64,000 nucleotides of DNA from Takifugu bimaculatus (GCA_004026145.2 CP034977.1:5020337-5084336), one strand, 5' to 3'. Shown: positions 11,580 through 23,389, numbered from the stretch's first letter. Notes: generated from the sequence alone by a model not told the origin. Numbers and translations are program-made.

Positions 11580-12550
11580 CCAAGGTTTTAATCAGCCTTT
11601 ATCCATTTGAGCCCAACATCACAGACCTCTACAGGTGCCTGCTACATCCAAGGACGCTTTCCCAGGTCACTCATTGCTGAGAGAGGAATGAAGACCACGA
11701 TCAGTAACTGCATTTTCCACATCTGTGGTCTCAACTGGAGAATCCTTCCTATGTTTAACCTTTCAGGGCAAACTTCTTCATCACACTGGTGACAATAAAA
11801 ATCATCGAATAAAGTGAACATAAAGTGGTGATTTTTTGAGGAGAACCGGAGAAGATTGCGTCTAGCCCTTCATTGACCTTCTCTTTGATCATGTCCGTTA
11901 CAAACCTTATAGAAACATCATCAGTGTGTTCGGGTATGTGCAATGGTTCAGATAAACTCTTTTGAAGCATTTCACCCAATCCTGACATAAGTCTCTCCTT
12001 TAAATTTGGATCTTCTTGGATTGCTGTTAATATGGCGATCTGCTAACAGCATTTTAGTTATGTCTTCAGGAGAACCCAGTGTTATTAGGTTCTACTGTAA
12101 TTATTTCAAAAAATAAATAAACTGATGGACGGAGAGTGTCCACTGTCAACACCTGTCCAGAAATTGTCTTTTATGGTCTTGCTGCTTTTCATTTTGTATT
12201 AGGTTCCTCATTCATATGGTATTGTCAAAATTAAAATTAAAATTTTACTCAAATACACTGCAAAATGCTGAAGTATGTTTAAATATAGTTTACATTGATC
12301 AATTTACATTTAAGCAACATCATAGGAGTGAAGTTTATATCTCAAACATTAATAAATGTATTTGATCTTAGTCCTATATCATTTCTCGACATGCATACTA
12401 ATTTGTCCTGTTCACACCTTCTTGTTGCCTCCAAAATACTGTTCCAATTCAATATTTTATTCAAGAATTCATCATATGTGACTCATGTAGACTTGGTACA
12501 GCTAGGTATCCCACAATATATTTCACCTCAGCCAGTGGCAGTTGTGGGGA
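11580..12550. other. AT-rich interval, no recognised gene
   Basis: A minus-strand frame at 11755-11988 of 77 residues (it includes VSIRFVTDMIKEKVNEGLDA) is longer than expected for this base composition. I do not recognise it. No splice context or neighbour supports it as a gene; it may be a transposon or gene remnant. Confidence 0.25.
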
Positions 12551-12552
12551 AA

Positions 12553-13045
12553 GTACCGTATTTTCACGACTATAAGGCGCACCTAATAGCCTAGAACTAA
12601 TAGCCCCTTTTAACCCGGTGCGCCTTTTATATGGATTACGGTAATATTGGTTAATCGCGGCTACCTTAGTCAGTAGACTTGGCCGAAGTAACAGCAGTAA
12701 GAACGATAAATAGGAATTCCAGTCCAGTCCCAAACCATTTCTGTGTGTAAAGACCCCAAAATGACTACTTGCAAGAGACACGCTTACGACGCAGAGTTCA
12801 AACTGAAGGCTATCAGTCACGTAATTGAACATGGAAATAGAGCAGCGGCAAGAGAATTTAACATTAACGAGTCAATGGTGCGGAAGTGGAGGAAGCAACA
12901 AGACGACCTGCGCCAGGTAAAGAAGACTCAACGGAGCTTCCGAGGAAACAAAGCGAGATGGCCACAGTTGGAGGACAAACTCAAACAGTGGGTTGTTGAA
13001 CAGAGAGCAGCAAGTAGAAGTGTCTCTACAGTCACATTCGAATGA
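12553..13045 (+). mobile_element. Pogo-type DNA transposon, 3'-truncated
   Basis: The left end ACCGTATTTTCACGACTATA followed by AGGCGCACC is the characteristic terminal sequence of vertebrate pogo/Tigger-like elements. An open frame at 12761-13045 begins MTTCKRHAYDAEFKLKAISH and continues with EHGNRAAAREFNINESMVRK, the N-terminal helix-turn-helix DNA-binding part of the transposase. The DDE catalytic part is absent: the frame ends at RSVSTVTFE and LINE sequence follows. Non-autonomous remnant. Confidence 0.8.
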
Positions 13046-13082
13046 AGGCACCAGCGCTAGGATGAGGAATGAACTGATAAAA

Positions 13083-13200
13083 GTGAGCTTCACTACCGCC
13101 CGGTAGCACTCACCTCCATCATTATGAAGTGCTTTGGGCGGCTGATCCTGGCACACCTGAAGGACTGCCTCCCACCCACGGTTAGGAGTAGCAGACACAA
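13083..13200 (+). mobile_element. LINE reverse transcriptase fragment (left part)
   Basis: The plus strand reads HYRPVALTSIIMKCFGRLIL and then AHLKDCLPP, a conserved stretch of the reverse transcriptase of fish L2/Rex-like LINEs. It stops at about 13200. The end of what may be the same element reappears at 14235. Confidence 0.65.
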
Positions 13201-13204
13201 ACTG

Positions 13205-14228
13205 AACCCCTAAAGGCAGAGACCACAACAGCCAAGGATGATCGACAAAAAGCTATACTTTAGTACTTTTACTTTAGTAGTGGTAATCTGCAGAAAACTC
13301 TTAAGCGGGGAAACTCAGGAAACACAACGGGGGCTCGGAAGGAAGGGACAGAGAGCTGGTCCATACAGGCTTCAGCTGAGAGACATGGAAAGTCGGGTGG
13401 ATCTTTATGGACTCTGGCAAAGTCAAACGGACGGCAGAGGGATTTATGATACCCTCGATGGGGAAGGGTCCAATGAAGCAGGGAGAGATCTTATAGGATT
13501 TGTTGGCCAATGAGATAATCCAGGTGGACAGCCAGACCAACTGTCGAAGTTGATAGGAGGGGGCTGGTTGGCTGTGGCAGTTGGCCAAACTCCAGCTGGT
13601 GTACTGGGTGCGCTCCAGGGCTGACCTTGTTGCTCTCCAAGTCTCCCGAGCCGTCTGAAAGAACTCCTGCACAGATGGAACTGCAGTCTCCTGCTCCCGG
13701 AGGAAGAGGAGGGGAGGTTGGTATCCCACAGAGGCTTCAAAGGGGGACAATTCTGTCACGGAACAGGTGAGGGTGTTGTGGGCGTATTCCACCCAAGAAA
13801 GATGCTGGGAATTTCATTATAATCCCGGACAAACCTGAGGTGAAGTTGGCGAAACCCAGGAAGCGTTGCAACTCCCTCAGGAATGCCAGGATTGGCCACT
13901 CCACCACAGCTCTGATCTTCTCTGGGTCTGCCTTCATGCTACCATCCTGGATTATAAGGCCCAGGAAATCACACTTTCGAGCCTTGGCAATTTTTTTTCC
14001 AAGAAGGTCAAGGTCAAGAAGGTCTGGTCAAGACCTGCCACGACCCACATGCTCCTCCATGCTCTGGGAGAAAATCGAAATGTCATCAATGTACACAAAC
14101 ACAAAACGGTTGAGGGTTCAGAAGACGTCATTTACAAGGGCTTGAAACGCATCTGGGGCGTTGGTAAATGTTTATGGCTGTGTGATAGAAAGCACCCTAA
14201 CAAGCTGTGTGACAGTCAGGCCCTGTAG
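13205..14228 (-). mobile_element. Ty3/gypsy retrotransposon remnant (pol)
   Basis: On the minus strand, from about 14228 down, there are RT/RNase H pieces with the motif YIDDISIFS-like context and AVVEWPILAFLRELQRFLGF, then (13792-13301) an integrase C-terminal part with NTLTCSVTELSPFEASVGYQ and HPTFHVSQLKP. Between them most of RNase H and the integrase core are deleted, and frames shift several times. No LTRs are visible. Dead copy. Confidence 0.75.
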
Positions 14229-14234
14229 CAGGTG

Positions 14235-14680
14235 GTGAAAACTGCCCAACACATCACAGGGACCCCACTTCCCGCCATCGAGGATGTCCAGAAGAAGCGC
14301 CGCCTGCATTGAATCCGTATCCGTAAGGACTCCTCCCACCCCGCTCATAGACTGTTCTCCCTCCTGCCCTCAGGTAGGCACTTCAGAACTCTAACCCTAA
14401 TTGATCATTTGCACATTTCTTCTAGCTTTATGGAAATAGTCTCTGCACTTATAGTCTAAGACATTTAATGTACATACCCATCTGTGAAATCTGTTCATAC
14501 GACAACCTGTAAATCACTGTAAAGTACTGTAACACTACAAGCTGCACATGACGTATTTATGACTTATTATATCTGCACTTACTGCTCCTGTTGCACTTCT
14601 GGTTAGATGCTAAACTGCATTTTGTTGCTTTGTACCTGTTCATGTGCAATAACAATAAAGTTGAACCTAATTTAATCTAA
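14235..14680 (+). mobile_element. LINE 3' end and tail
   Basis: The plus strand reads KTAQHITGTPLPAIEDVQKK and, a little later, HRLFSLLPSGRHF, the usual C-terminus of ORF2 in L2/Rex-like fish LINEs. Its 3' UTR holds TTGCACTT stretches, CAATAACAATAAAGTTGAA and a TTTAATCTAATT tail, which is typical. Together with 13083-13200 it suggests one LINE split by the gypsy remnant. Confidence 0.65.
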
Positions 14681-14853
14681 TTATGATATTGAACGTTTCG
14701 AGGAAGCTCAACTTCAAACATCAAAAATTGACAATTCCAAATTGAATGCAGTTAAAATGCTTGAATCATTTTATTGAAAGTTTGACTCCCAGCAGATGAT
14801 TTGACAGACGTCAGTGTGGCATGATGGCAGCGTATCTTCTCCATGTTTCACCT

Positions 14854-15705
14854 CTAAGCATTCTTCTGAGGTGCAGCGGCTAAGAGCAGCCAGTACAGAG
14901 AGTAGCATGTTCCTGCGGGAAGGAAGGAAACCTCTTAAAGTTGAGGACTGACCTCTTGACCTCTAACCCATCTGCCGCCCCTTTTAAAAAACAATCTGAT
15001 TTACACACAATTCAAAATCTTCATAAAAAATGTTCAACATTGGTTCTAATGAAATTTTGGAGTTCTTATACATGAAGGCATTATGGTGATTGTTGCCTCC
15101 ACCAAGGATGAGAGAGCTTTTAAATGTTGCTCATGTTCCAGACAGGTGACACCTTGACTGCAGAGGGGGAAGGAAGTGATCTGCCCGTAGTTGAGATCAT
15201 GCTAACCTTTTGTAATAGCTATGGTTGTACCCACTGATCAAGTAGTCCCTTTTGTTATTGAACCCAAACCACCCCCATCCTCTGATGAATAACTGATGGA
15301 CTCTCTCACCTATGCCAGATAATATCATGGTAGCCCGGTAGAGCATCACGTCGCTGGTTCCTCCTTTAATGTGGACCGGTAACCCGTTGTCCTCCTGTAA
15401 CCAGAGAAGTTGGGAAAAATGTGTCTCTGTTCCAGGGTCCAGGTGTCAGTTTAGTTCAGATCAGAATCTAATATCACAGTGTTCAATATTTCAATAATAT
15501 CCCTACATGGCAGAAACTCTGACGCATCTGAACACCTGATTTTTCTTCATTGATCATGTGAACGTTATTCAAATAACCGGTTGAGAATCCTGCCCCTGCT
15601 AAAACTGGCTTTTGTTACCTGGAATAGCTTCTGGGCTTCGGGAACTTTGTTCCTCAGCTGTCTGGCAGAAGTGGTGAATGTTCTGCGGGCCAGGAATGCA
15701 GTTTT
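14854..15705 (-). CDS. cox7a: Cytochrome c oxidase subunit 7A, first exon not found
   Basis: COX7A is a single-pass inner-membrane subunit of respiratory complex IV, imported with a cleaved presequence. Three exons join in phase on the minus strand: 15705-15619, 15394-15310 and 14912-14854. The first carries an arginine-rich presequence (FLARRTFTTSARQLRNKVPE) and the family motif AQKLFQ. The second reads EDNGLPVHIKGGTSDVMLYR. The third gives the end of the membrane helix, YSLYWLLLAAAPQKNA, then TAG. The exon with the start codon must lie above 15705; I could not identify it. Assignment to COX7A1 or COX7A2 type is not possible by eye. Human COX7A1 lies near CLIP3 on 19q13.12 (from memory), which fits. 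Confidence 0.85.
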
Positions 15706-17430
15706 CTGGAAGCACAAGGGAGCATCGACATAATGTACAAACAGCGCCCCCTCTGGCAACAGTGTTACAGAAACAATCTGCGAAACATTTACTGATGTCA
15801 GCAGGCTGGCAGCTCTACAGGGCAGTGCTAGTTTTGTGAAACATGGCTGTGAATTAAGCACCATCTTCTTCACTTTTGTGCTTGTCTAATCATTTCCACC
15901 TTTATCATGTCAGTAAGACACAAAAGTGGGGCGGTCCCATGTGGGCCAGCCAGAAGTGAAAGACGGAGCCGTCCCGTGAGGACAAGAAAACAAGAAGTGA
16001 GTGAGGCCGATTGTGTTTTTTATAGTTTTGTCACCAATTATTTGACAGTTGTTTATTTCAGGAAAAGAAAATCTGGCAATTTTCTGTCTGAGAAGAAAAT
16101 AATAATAAAATAATAATAATAAAAATGTTGGCATATCATCAACTCGAGAACATTTGTCACTATTCAATTAACATCATATGAACTGAACCAAGAATTCTCA
16201 CAAACGAACTTTTATTAAATTGTTTTATCATTTAAAACAAAACGGATCAGATGCAAGGTTTATTTCTGTATAAGGTAACCTGTCATGATTATAAAATGTG
16301 ATTTTGTCATGTACGATGCAGGTCTAATACACGTTCCCTGGTCAGAGATGATGGGCTCTTCCTCATCCTCATCCTCACTACTGACACTCACCGATGCATC
16401 TGTCAAAAAATATACGCGACTAAAAACTTCGGCCAGGTGACCCCACAAGTGTTGAGGGTCAGTCATAACGAGCGTAAATATATCGGCTTGGATAATGTGA
16501 TCTATTACAGAGTCTAAAGCTCATCAAATGTTACTTCCTTATAAACCCAAAATGTGTGTAATTTTAAAGGAACCTTACAAATTCAATGCATTTATTCAAT
16601 TACTTATTAAGTATCTTTATCCTTCCATGCTAACCTGAATCTGGTAACTTCATCAACTGTCGTGACTCCTTCACCAGAGCATAACAGCCAGTTCTTGGGT
16701 TTAGGGGACTCGTTGGTGACTAGGGTGTGTTGGTGCCCGATCTGAACCCGATCGGATCCATATCGCTTCTGCTCCTGTGCCAGTTTGTCCAGTTTTACCA
16801 CATGATTCCCCCCAGTGATCAGTGACAGCATTACTGAGTCCTAATGTGTGCCAGTCGATCTCTTTAAGGCAGGGGTGTCCAAACTTTTTGCAAAGAGGGC
16901 CAGGTTTGATAACGTGAAGATGCCCGGGGGCCAGTAGATCCTTCTGATGTTTTTTTAACCAGAAAAGTTACATGCAAATGTACACTATTATAACACAATT
17001 TTCATTGTCACAATTCTCTTTATTTTTCAAATGGCAGTGTAACCAAATATAAGCCACTCAGGCAGACGTGAGCAACTCTAAAAACACACTTCTGCCTTTA
17101 ATTCATATCTGGAGAGTCAGATAACATTGAACACTGAACTGTATGGAATACCTTAAATTTCCATGAGTTTGATAAATCTAATGCAAAGTTGTCTGTTATC
17201 ATTCAAGTTTAAAACAAGTAAATTTTGCTCTTGTCTTTTACAAGATCTAGAAGAAAGGAGGAATTACATTTTTGTGATTTATTTATTCTGTTAGTGCCAG
17301 CGGGATAGTTTCAATAACTAATCAGAAGGTCACCCTGCAGTCCTGACACTGAATAAAGGTCAGAGGTCGACACAAGCACCAACTTAAACTGACCGCTGCA
17401 GGTGTCGGAGTTCAAATAACCCTAACCCTG
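15706..17430. other. Interval upstream of COX7A, mixed unique and repeat DNA
   Basis: It should contain the COX7A first exon and promoter, but none stands out. Two unrecognised minus-strand frames, 16260-16466 (acidic SSEDEDEEEP) and 16607-16831 (NHVVKLDKLAQEQKRYG), may be pieces of a decayed gene or transposon. Confidence 0.3.
16868..17130. mobile_element. hAT-like transposon end
   Basis: CAGGGGTGTCCAAACTTTTT followed by GCAAAGAGGGCCAGG is the kind of terminus seen on vertebrate hAT elements. I did not find the matching inverted end, so the right border is a guess. Confidence 0.45.
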
Positions 17431-17455
17431 GTTGTCTGTTTTATTCAGTACCTGC

Positions 17456-18085
17456 ACCGACCCAAAGGTCAATCACCGGCCGACCCACAGGTCAATCACC
17501 GGCCGACCCACGGGTCAATCACCGGCCGACCAAGGGTCAATCACCGGCCGACCCACGGGTCAATCACCGGCCGACCCAAAGGTCAATCACCGGCCGACCC
17601 ACGGGTCAATCACCGGCCGACCCACGGGTCAATCACCGGCCGACCCAAAGGTCAATCACCGGCCGACCCACGGGTCAATCACCGGCCGACCCAAGGGTCA
17701 ATCACCGGCCGACCCACGGGTCAATCACCGGCCGACCCAAAGGTCAATCACCGGCCGACCCACGGGTCAATCACCGGCCGACCCAAGGGTCAATCACCGG
17801 CCGACCAAAGGGTCAATCACCGGCCGACCCAAGGGTCAATCACCAGCCGACCCACGGGTCAATCACCAGCTGGCCAAAAGGTCAATCACCGGCCGACCCA
17901 CGGGTCAATCACCGGCCGACCCAAGGGTCAATCACCGGCCGACCCAAGGGTCAATCACCGGCCGACCCAAGGGTCAATCACCAGCTGGCCAAAAGGTCAA
18001 TCACCAGCCGGCCAAAAGGTCGATCACCAGCCGGCCAAAAGGTCAATCACCAGCCGGCCCAAAGGTCAATCACCGGCCGATCGAT
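17456..18085. repeat. 23-bp minisatellite, about 27 copies
   Basis: Units of GGTCAATCACCGGCCGACCC plus CAC, AAA or AAG. Late copies change to CACCAGCTGGCCAAAA and CACCAGCCGGCCAAAA. The apparent protein frame over it (repeats of VNHRPTHGSITGRPTGQSP) is caused by the repeat. Confidence 0.95.
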
Positions 18086-18195
18086 TAATTAATCAGCTGT
18101 GATGTTTGCAGCAGCTGCAGAAGAAGAAACTTCAGGATTAAAGAGAGAAAATAAAAGCCGTAGTTACCAGGAGCTGATTCATGTCTGCTGTCACC

Positions 18196-18532
18196 AGAGC
18201 GAGTGTGTGTGTGTGTGCGTGTGTGTGTGTGAGTGTGGGTGAGGGTGTGTGTGTGTGTGTGTGAGAGAGAGAGTGTGTGTGTGTGTGAGGGTGTGTGTGT
18301 GAGAGTGTGTGTGTGAGTGAGTGTGTGTGTGGGTATGTGTGTGTGTGTGGGTGTGTGAGGGTGTGTGTGTGTGAGAGTGTGTGTGTGGGTATGTGTGTGG
18401 GGGTGTGTGTGTGTGTGAGTGAGTGTATGTGTGTGTGTGTGGGTGTGTGTGTGTGTGGGGGTGTGTGAGGGTGTGTGTGTGTGAGGGTGTGTGTGTGTGG
18501 GGGTGGGGGTGTGAGTGTGTGTGTGTGAGTGT
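18196..18532. repeat. (GT)n-rich microsatellite
   Basis: About 340 bp of GTGTGT broken by GAGAGT, GGGT and GTAT. No coding content. Confidence 0.95.
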
Positions 18533-18644
18533 GTTGACCTGTTGTGCCTCATGGAAAGTGAGGACACGTATCTTGTTTCCAATGTTGAGGACAAACTGCA
18601 GCCGAGATTTAAAGAGACAGAAACTCACTAAAGATTTTATAAAG

Positions 18645-18740
18645 AAACTCACCTGTGTGTTTGTTGGAAACTCACCTGTGTGTTTGTTGGAAACTCACCT
18701 GTGTGTTTGTTGGAAACTCACCTGAGTGTTTGTTGGAAAC
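18645..18740. repeat. 23-bp repeat, four copies
   Basis: Four tandem units of GAAACTCACCTGTGTGTTTG plus TTG; the last unit has CTGAGTG. Confidence 0.9.
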
Positions 18741-18879
18741 ACATGTGCAATATTTGATTATTGAGATCAGTTGTGAAATCCAATAATACTTTAGTTGTAA
18801 AAAGAAAAGGAAGTCGCACCACTTCCTTTGCAGGAACGTGCCACCTGCTACACACCTGCGTCACTTCTCTCTTTCACTT

Positions 18880-18993
18880 CCTGCTGCAGCTTCAGAGGAA
18901 CCTGAATCCTGTCAGAGCAGCTCTGCTTTCATCAGACGCAGGATCTGGACTCATTTGACGGTGATTTAACCCGAACCCTGACGACTCAAGAAA
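18880..18993 (+). promoter_or_regulatory. Possible non-coding first exon of the RNase T2-like gene
   Basis: GC-richer unique sequence ends in CTCAAGAAA followed by GTGAGTT, a good donor, on the same strand as and upstream of the RNase gene. If used, the 42-bp array would lie in the first intron. Speculative. Confidence 0.2.
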
Positions 18994-19049
18994 GTGAGTT
19001 TTAATTTGAAATTCTTCAGTTTGCAACTATTTTAAATATTGAGAGACGC

Positions 19050-21030
19050 GGCTGCTGGATCCCGTAACAGTGCTCCTCTCTGATTGGTCAGTGTCACTGG
19101 ATCCCGTAACAGTGGTCCTCTCTGATTGGTCAGTGTCACTGGATCCCATGACAGTGCTCCTCTCTGATTGGTCAGTGTCACTGGATCCTGTAACAGTTCT
19201 CCTCTCTGATTGGTCAGTGCTGCTGGATCCCGTAACAGTGCTCCTCTCTGATTGGTCAGTGTCACTGGATCCCATGACAGTGCTCCTCTCTGATTGGTCA
19301 GTGTCACTGGATCCCATGACAGTGCTCCTCTCTGATTGGTCAGTGTCACTGGATCCTGTAACAGTGCTCCTCTCTGATTGGTCAGTGTCACTGGATCCTG
19401 TAACAGTGCTCCTCTCTGATTGGTCAGTGCTGCTGCATCCCATGACAGTGCTCCTCTCTGATTGGTCAGTGCTGCTGGATCCCGTAACAGTGCTCCTCTC
19501 TGATTGGTCAGTGTCACTGGATCCCATGACAGTGCTCCTCTCTGATTGGTCAGTGTCACTGGATCCCATGACAGTGCTCCTCTCTGATTGGTCAGTGTAA
19601 CTGGATCCTGTAACAGTGCTCCTCTCTGATTGGTCAGTGTCACTGGATCCTGTAACAGTGCTCCTCTCTGATTGGTCAGTGCTGCTGGATCCCGTAACAG
19701 TGGTCCTCTCTGATTGGTCAGTGCTGCTGGATCCCGTAACAGTGCTCCTCTCTGATTGGTCAGTGCTGCTGGATCCCATGACAGTGCTCCTCTCTGATTG
19801 GTCAGTGTCACTGGATCCTGTAACAGTGCTCCTCTCTGGTCAGTGTCACTGGATCCTGTAACAGTGCTCCTCTCTGATTGGTCAGTGTCACTGGATCCCG
19901 TAACAGTGCTCCTCTCTGATTGGTCAGTGTCACTGGATCCTGTAACAGTGCTCCTCTCTGATTGGTCAGTGTCACTGGATCCCGTAACAGTGCTCTTCTC
20001 TGATTGGTCAGTGTCGCTGGATCCCGTAACAGTGCTCCTCTCTGATTGGTCAGTGTCACTGGATCCCGTGACAGTGCTCCTCTCTGATTGGTCAGTGTCA
20101 CTGGATCCTGTAACAGTGCTCCTCTCTGATTGGTCAGTGTCACTGGATCCTGTAACAGTGCTCCTCTCTGATTGGTCAGTGCTGCTGCATCCCATGACAG
20201 TGCTCTTCTCTGATTGGTCAGTGTCACTGGATCCCGTAACAGTGCTCCTCTCTGATTGGTCAGTGTCACTGGATCCCGTAACAGTGCTCCTCTCTGATTG
20301 GTCAGTGTCACTGGATCCTGTAACAGTGCTCCTCTCTGATTGGTCAGTGTCACTGGATCCCGTAACAGTGCTCTTCTCTGATTGGTCAGTGTCGCTGGAT
20401 CCCGTAACAGTGCTCCTCTCTGATTGGTCAGTGTCACTGGATCCCGTGACAGTGCTCCTCTCTGATTGGTCAGTGTCACTGGATCCTGTAACAGTGCTCC
20501 TCTCTGATTGGTCAGTGTCACTGGATCCTGTAACAGTGCTCCTCTCTGATTGGTCAGTGCTGCTGCATCCCATGACAGTGCTCTTCTCTGATTGGTCAGT
20601 GTCACTGGATCCCGTAACAGTGCTCCTCTCTGATTGGTCAGTGTCACTGGATCCTGTAACAGTGCTCCTCTCTGATTGGTCAGTGCTGCTGGATCCCATG
20701 ACAGTGCTCCTCTCTGATTGGTCAGTGTCACTGGATCCTGTAACAGTGCTCCTCTCTGATTGGTCAGTGCTGCTGGATCCCGTAACAGTGCTCTTCTCTG
20801 ATTGGTCAGTGCTGCTGGATCCCGTAACAGTGCTCCTCTCTGATTGGTCAGTGCTGCTGGATCCCGTAACAGTGCTCCTCTCTGATTGGTCAGTGTCGCT
20901 GGATCCCGTAACAGTGCTCCTCTCTGATTGGTCAGTGCTGCTGGATCCCGTAACAGTGCTCCTCTCTGATTGGTCAGTGCTGCTGCATCCCATGACAGTG
21001 CTCTTCTCTGATTGGTCAGTGTTTCTGGAC
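19050..21030. repeat. 42-bp CCAAT-box minisatellite, about 47 copies
   Basis: Each unit is CAGTGCTCCTCTCTGATTGG then TCAGTGTCACTGGATCC(C/T)GTAA, with few variants (GTCACT versus GCTGCT, GTAA versus ATGA). Every full unit carries ATTGG, a CCAAT box on the minus strand, in the context GACCAATCAGAG that fits the NF-Y consensus. One short copy near 19840 lacks it. The unit is a multiple of three, so both strands show very long false frames. The last unit ends about 20 bp before the RNase T2-like start codon. Confidence 0.95.
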
Positions 21031-21048
21031 CGGTGGCTTGTTCCAAGG

Positions 21049-23325
21049 ATGCAGAGCTCAGCGCTGCCCCTGTTGGTCAGTGTCAGTTCTGCAGCTCTGT
21101 TTCTGCTGCAGCTTCCTGACAACGCTGATGCTCAGGAAGTCCTGTTACAAGACTACAAATATGGCCGCTCCCAGGGGGACACAACATCATGCTCCTGGAG
21201 GTGCCTCTTGTTGACGCTGCAGTGGCCCGGAGCCTTTTGTCAGGTGATCAATGACCATTGTCACGCTAACGTAAGATACCAGGAGGGAACATGTTCCTGT
21301 TCTTCTTCCTCAGTCCCTGGGTGAAGGCCGTGTTTGCCAGATTCCTCCGAGCGTAAACCACTGGACTCTTCACGGCCTGTGGTAATTGTCTCTGGCACGT
21401 TAGTCACGTGACCCCAGGTCACGATGGGCCTGCAAGAAACCAGCAGATCTCTTGTGTTGCAGGCCGGTGCGGGAGGACAGGTGCTGCAACTGCTGGCCCA
21501 TGTTCCACTCAGACGTCCAGGTGAGTCGACTGTGGCATCGTCCGACGCAACGTGCGAACGCGAGCCGGCGCTGAAAGCTGATTGGCTGATGTGGTGCATG
21601 TTGGCAGGAGGTGGAAGCAGAGCTGTTGGTCCACTGGCCGTCCTTGCTGAGACACAATTCCAGCTTCCAGTTCTGGTGCGGCCTTACTCTGACACAGTAT
21701 TAATCCGCCTGAGAAACTAGAAGCAATAGTTTAACAGACGTGATAACGACATGTGTGAGGTCGGTAACGTGGTCATGAAGCCGTGTCTGCGTGTGCACGA
21801 CAGGAGGAACGAGTGGAGGAAACATGGCAGCTGTGCAGCGTGTGTGGAAGGAATCAACTCACCTCTGAGATACTTTCAGCTCTGCCTCAAACTACGACGG
21901 CAGTTTAACATTGACCAGTGAGAGCACACACACACACACACACACACACCCACCCACACACACACACACCCACTCACCCCCCCCCCACACACACACACAC
22001 CCACCCACACACACACACACCCACCCACACACACACACACACACCCACTCACCCCCCCACACCACACACACACCCACCCACACACACACACACACACACC
22101 CACTCACCACCCCCCCCCACACACACACACACCACACACCCACCACCCCCCCACACACACACACACCACCCCCCACACACACACACACACCCACCACACA
22201 CACACACACACACCCCCACTCACCCCCCCCACACCCACCACACCACACACACCCACCCACACACCACACACCCCCCACCCCCCCCACCACACCCACCCCC
22301 CACACACACCCACACACACACACACACACACACCCACCCACCCCACCCCCCCCACACACACACACACACACCCCACCACCCCCCCCACACCCACACACAC
22401 ACACCCCCCACCACACACCACACACCCACACCACACACCCACCTCACCCCCCCCCCCACACACCCACACACACACACTACACCCCCCCCACACACACACA
22501 CACACCCACCCACCCCCACACACACACACACCCACTCCACCCCCCCCCCCACACACACACACACACCACACACACACCCCCACTCACCCCCCCCACCACC
22601 ACCCAAAACCACAACACACACACACACCCACCCACTACACACAACCACACCACACACCTCACACACACACACTACACCCCTACACACCACAACAACCCAC
22701 CCCACCCCCCACTCACCCCCCATCACCCCACACACACACAACCACTCACCCCCCCCCCCACACCCACACTAATGCTTCGGGCTCAGGTGCTCATGGTCCT
22801 CAGGAGTACGAGGGTGTGTTTGTGTGCAGGGTGCTGGAGGACGCCGGCATCACGCCGTCCTGTCATCGCACCTATAAGGTAACGAAGGGATGTTTGGTGA
22901 ATGAGGAGGCAGGTGGGCGGAGTTCAGGCCGAGCCGACCACAGACGTGAGAGGCATCAGGACTTCCTCTTTGTGTCCAGGTGTCAGAGGTCCGACGGGTT
23001 CTGGTTCCACATGTGGGCGACATCCACGAGATCCAGTGTGTCAGAGACAAACAGGTGAGATGTTGAGGTCTTTAGTCCTTTGATCTTCACCTCCAAACAG
23101 GGTAGCGGGTTCTTTTGACCTTGAAAGGGCCTCATGTCTCCTCAGGACAGAGAGGTTTGGTTTCAGATCAAGATCCCGTTGTCCAGAAACCTGACGGTCG
23201 GCTGCAGCCATGCTGCTGACGCAGAGGCCGACTGGAGGTCCTCTGGTGGACACCCCTGCCCCCCCCAGGTCCCCTTCTTCTACCTGCCCATCAACCACGA
23301 GCAGCCGAAGGAGCCCTGCGGCTGA
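21049..23325 (+). CDS. rnaset2l: Secreted ribonuclease T2-like protein
   Basis: RNase T2 enzymes cleave RNA to 2',3'-cyclic phosphates in lysosomes or outside the cell. Eight exons join in phase: 21049-21243, 21314-21381, 21463-21520, 21608-21675, 21804-21917, 22830-22878, 22980-23054, 23146-23325 (268 residues, family range). The N-terminus MQSSALPLLVSVSSAALFLL is a signal peptide. CAS I is WTLHGLWP (catalytic His about residue 85). CAS II reads FWRNEWRKHGSC (residues 129-140): the Glu133, Lys136 and His137 positions are kept, but the first histidine of the usual HEW is Asn132. Cysteines are plentiful, as expected for a disulphide-rich secreted enzyme. The start was chosen because it gives the signal peptide; the same frame runs open upstream into the 42-bp array. 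The symbol is by family resemblance to the fish T2-like paralogue. Confidence 0.85.
21926..22765. repeat. (CA)n / poly-C microsatellite in RNase T2-like intron
   Basis: About 840 bp of CACACA and CCCACC tracts with runs of up to ten C, between exons 5 and 6 of the RNase gene. The histidine/threonine/proline-rich frames are artefacts. Confidence 0.95.
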
Positions 23326-23389
23326 TGGCGCTCCAACAGGACGCCCTCGAGGCCCTCGGGGCCTCGCCGATGATGGCATTTCTCAGTTG

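Noticed and set aside
9873..11583. Glutamate/arginine-rich minus-strand frames of over 440 codons
   Set aside because: Pure product of the CTCCTC satellite; one frame even runs through the N gap.
19027..21324. Very long frames on both strands (up to 696 codons, repeats such as GSSDTDQSERSTVT and LLSDWSVSLDPVTV)
   Set aside because: They only translate the 42-bp array, whose length is a multiple of three and which has no stop in several frames. Both strands are equally open, so there is no coding signal, apart from the real exon starting at 21049.
21892..22882. Histidine/threonine/proline- and cysteine/valine-rich frames
   Set aside because: Translations of the CA/C-rich microsatellite in an intron.
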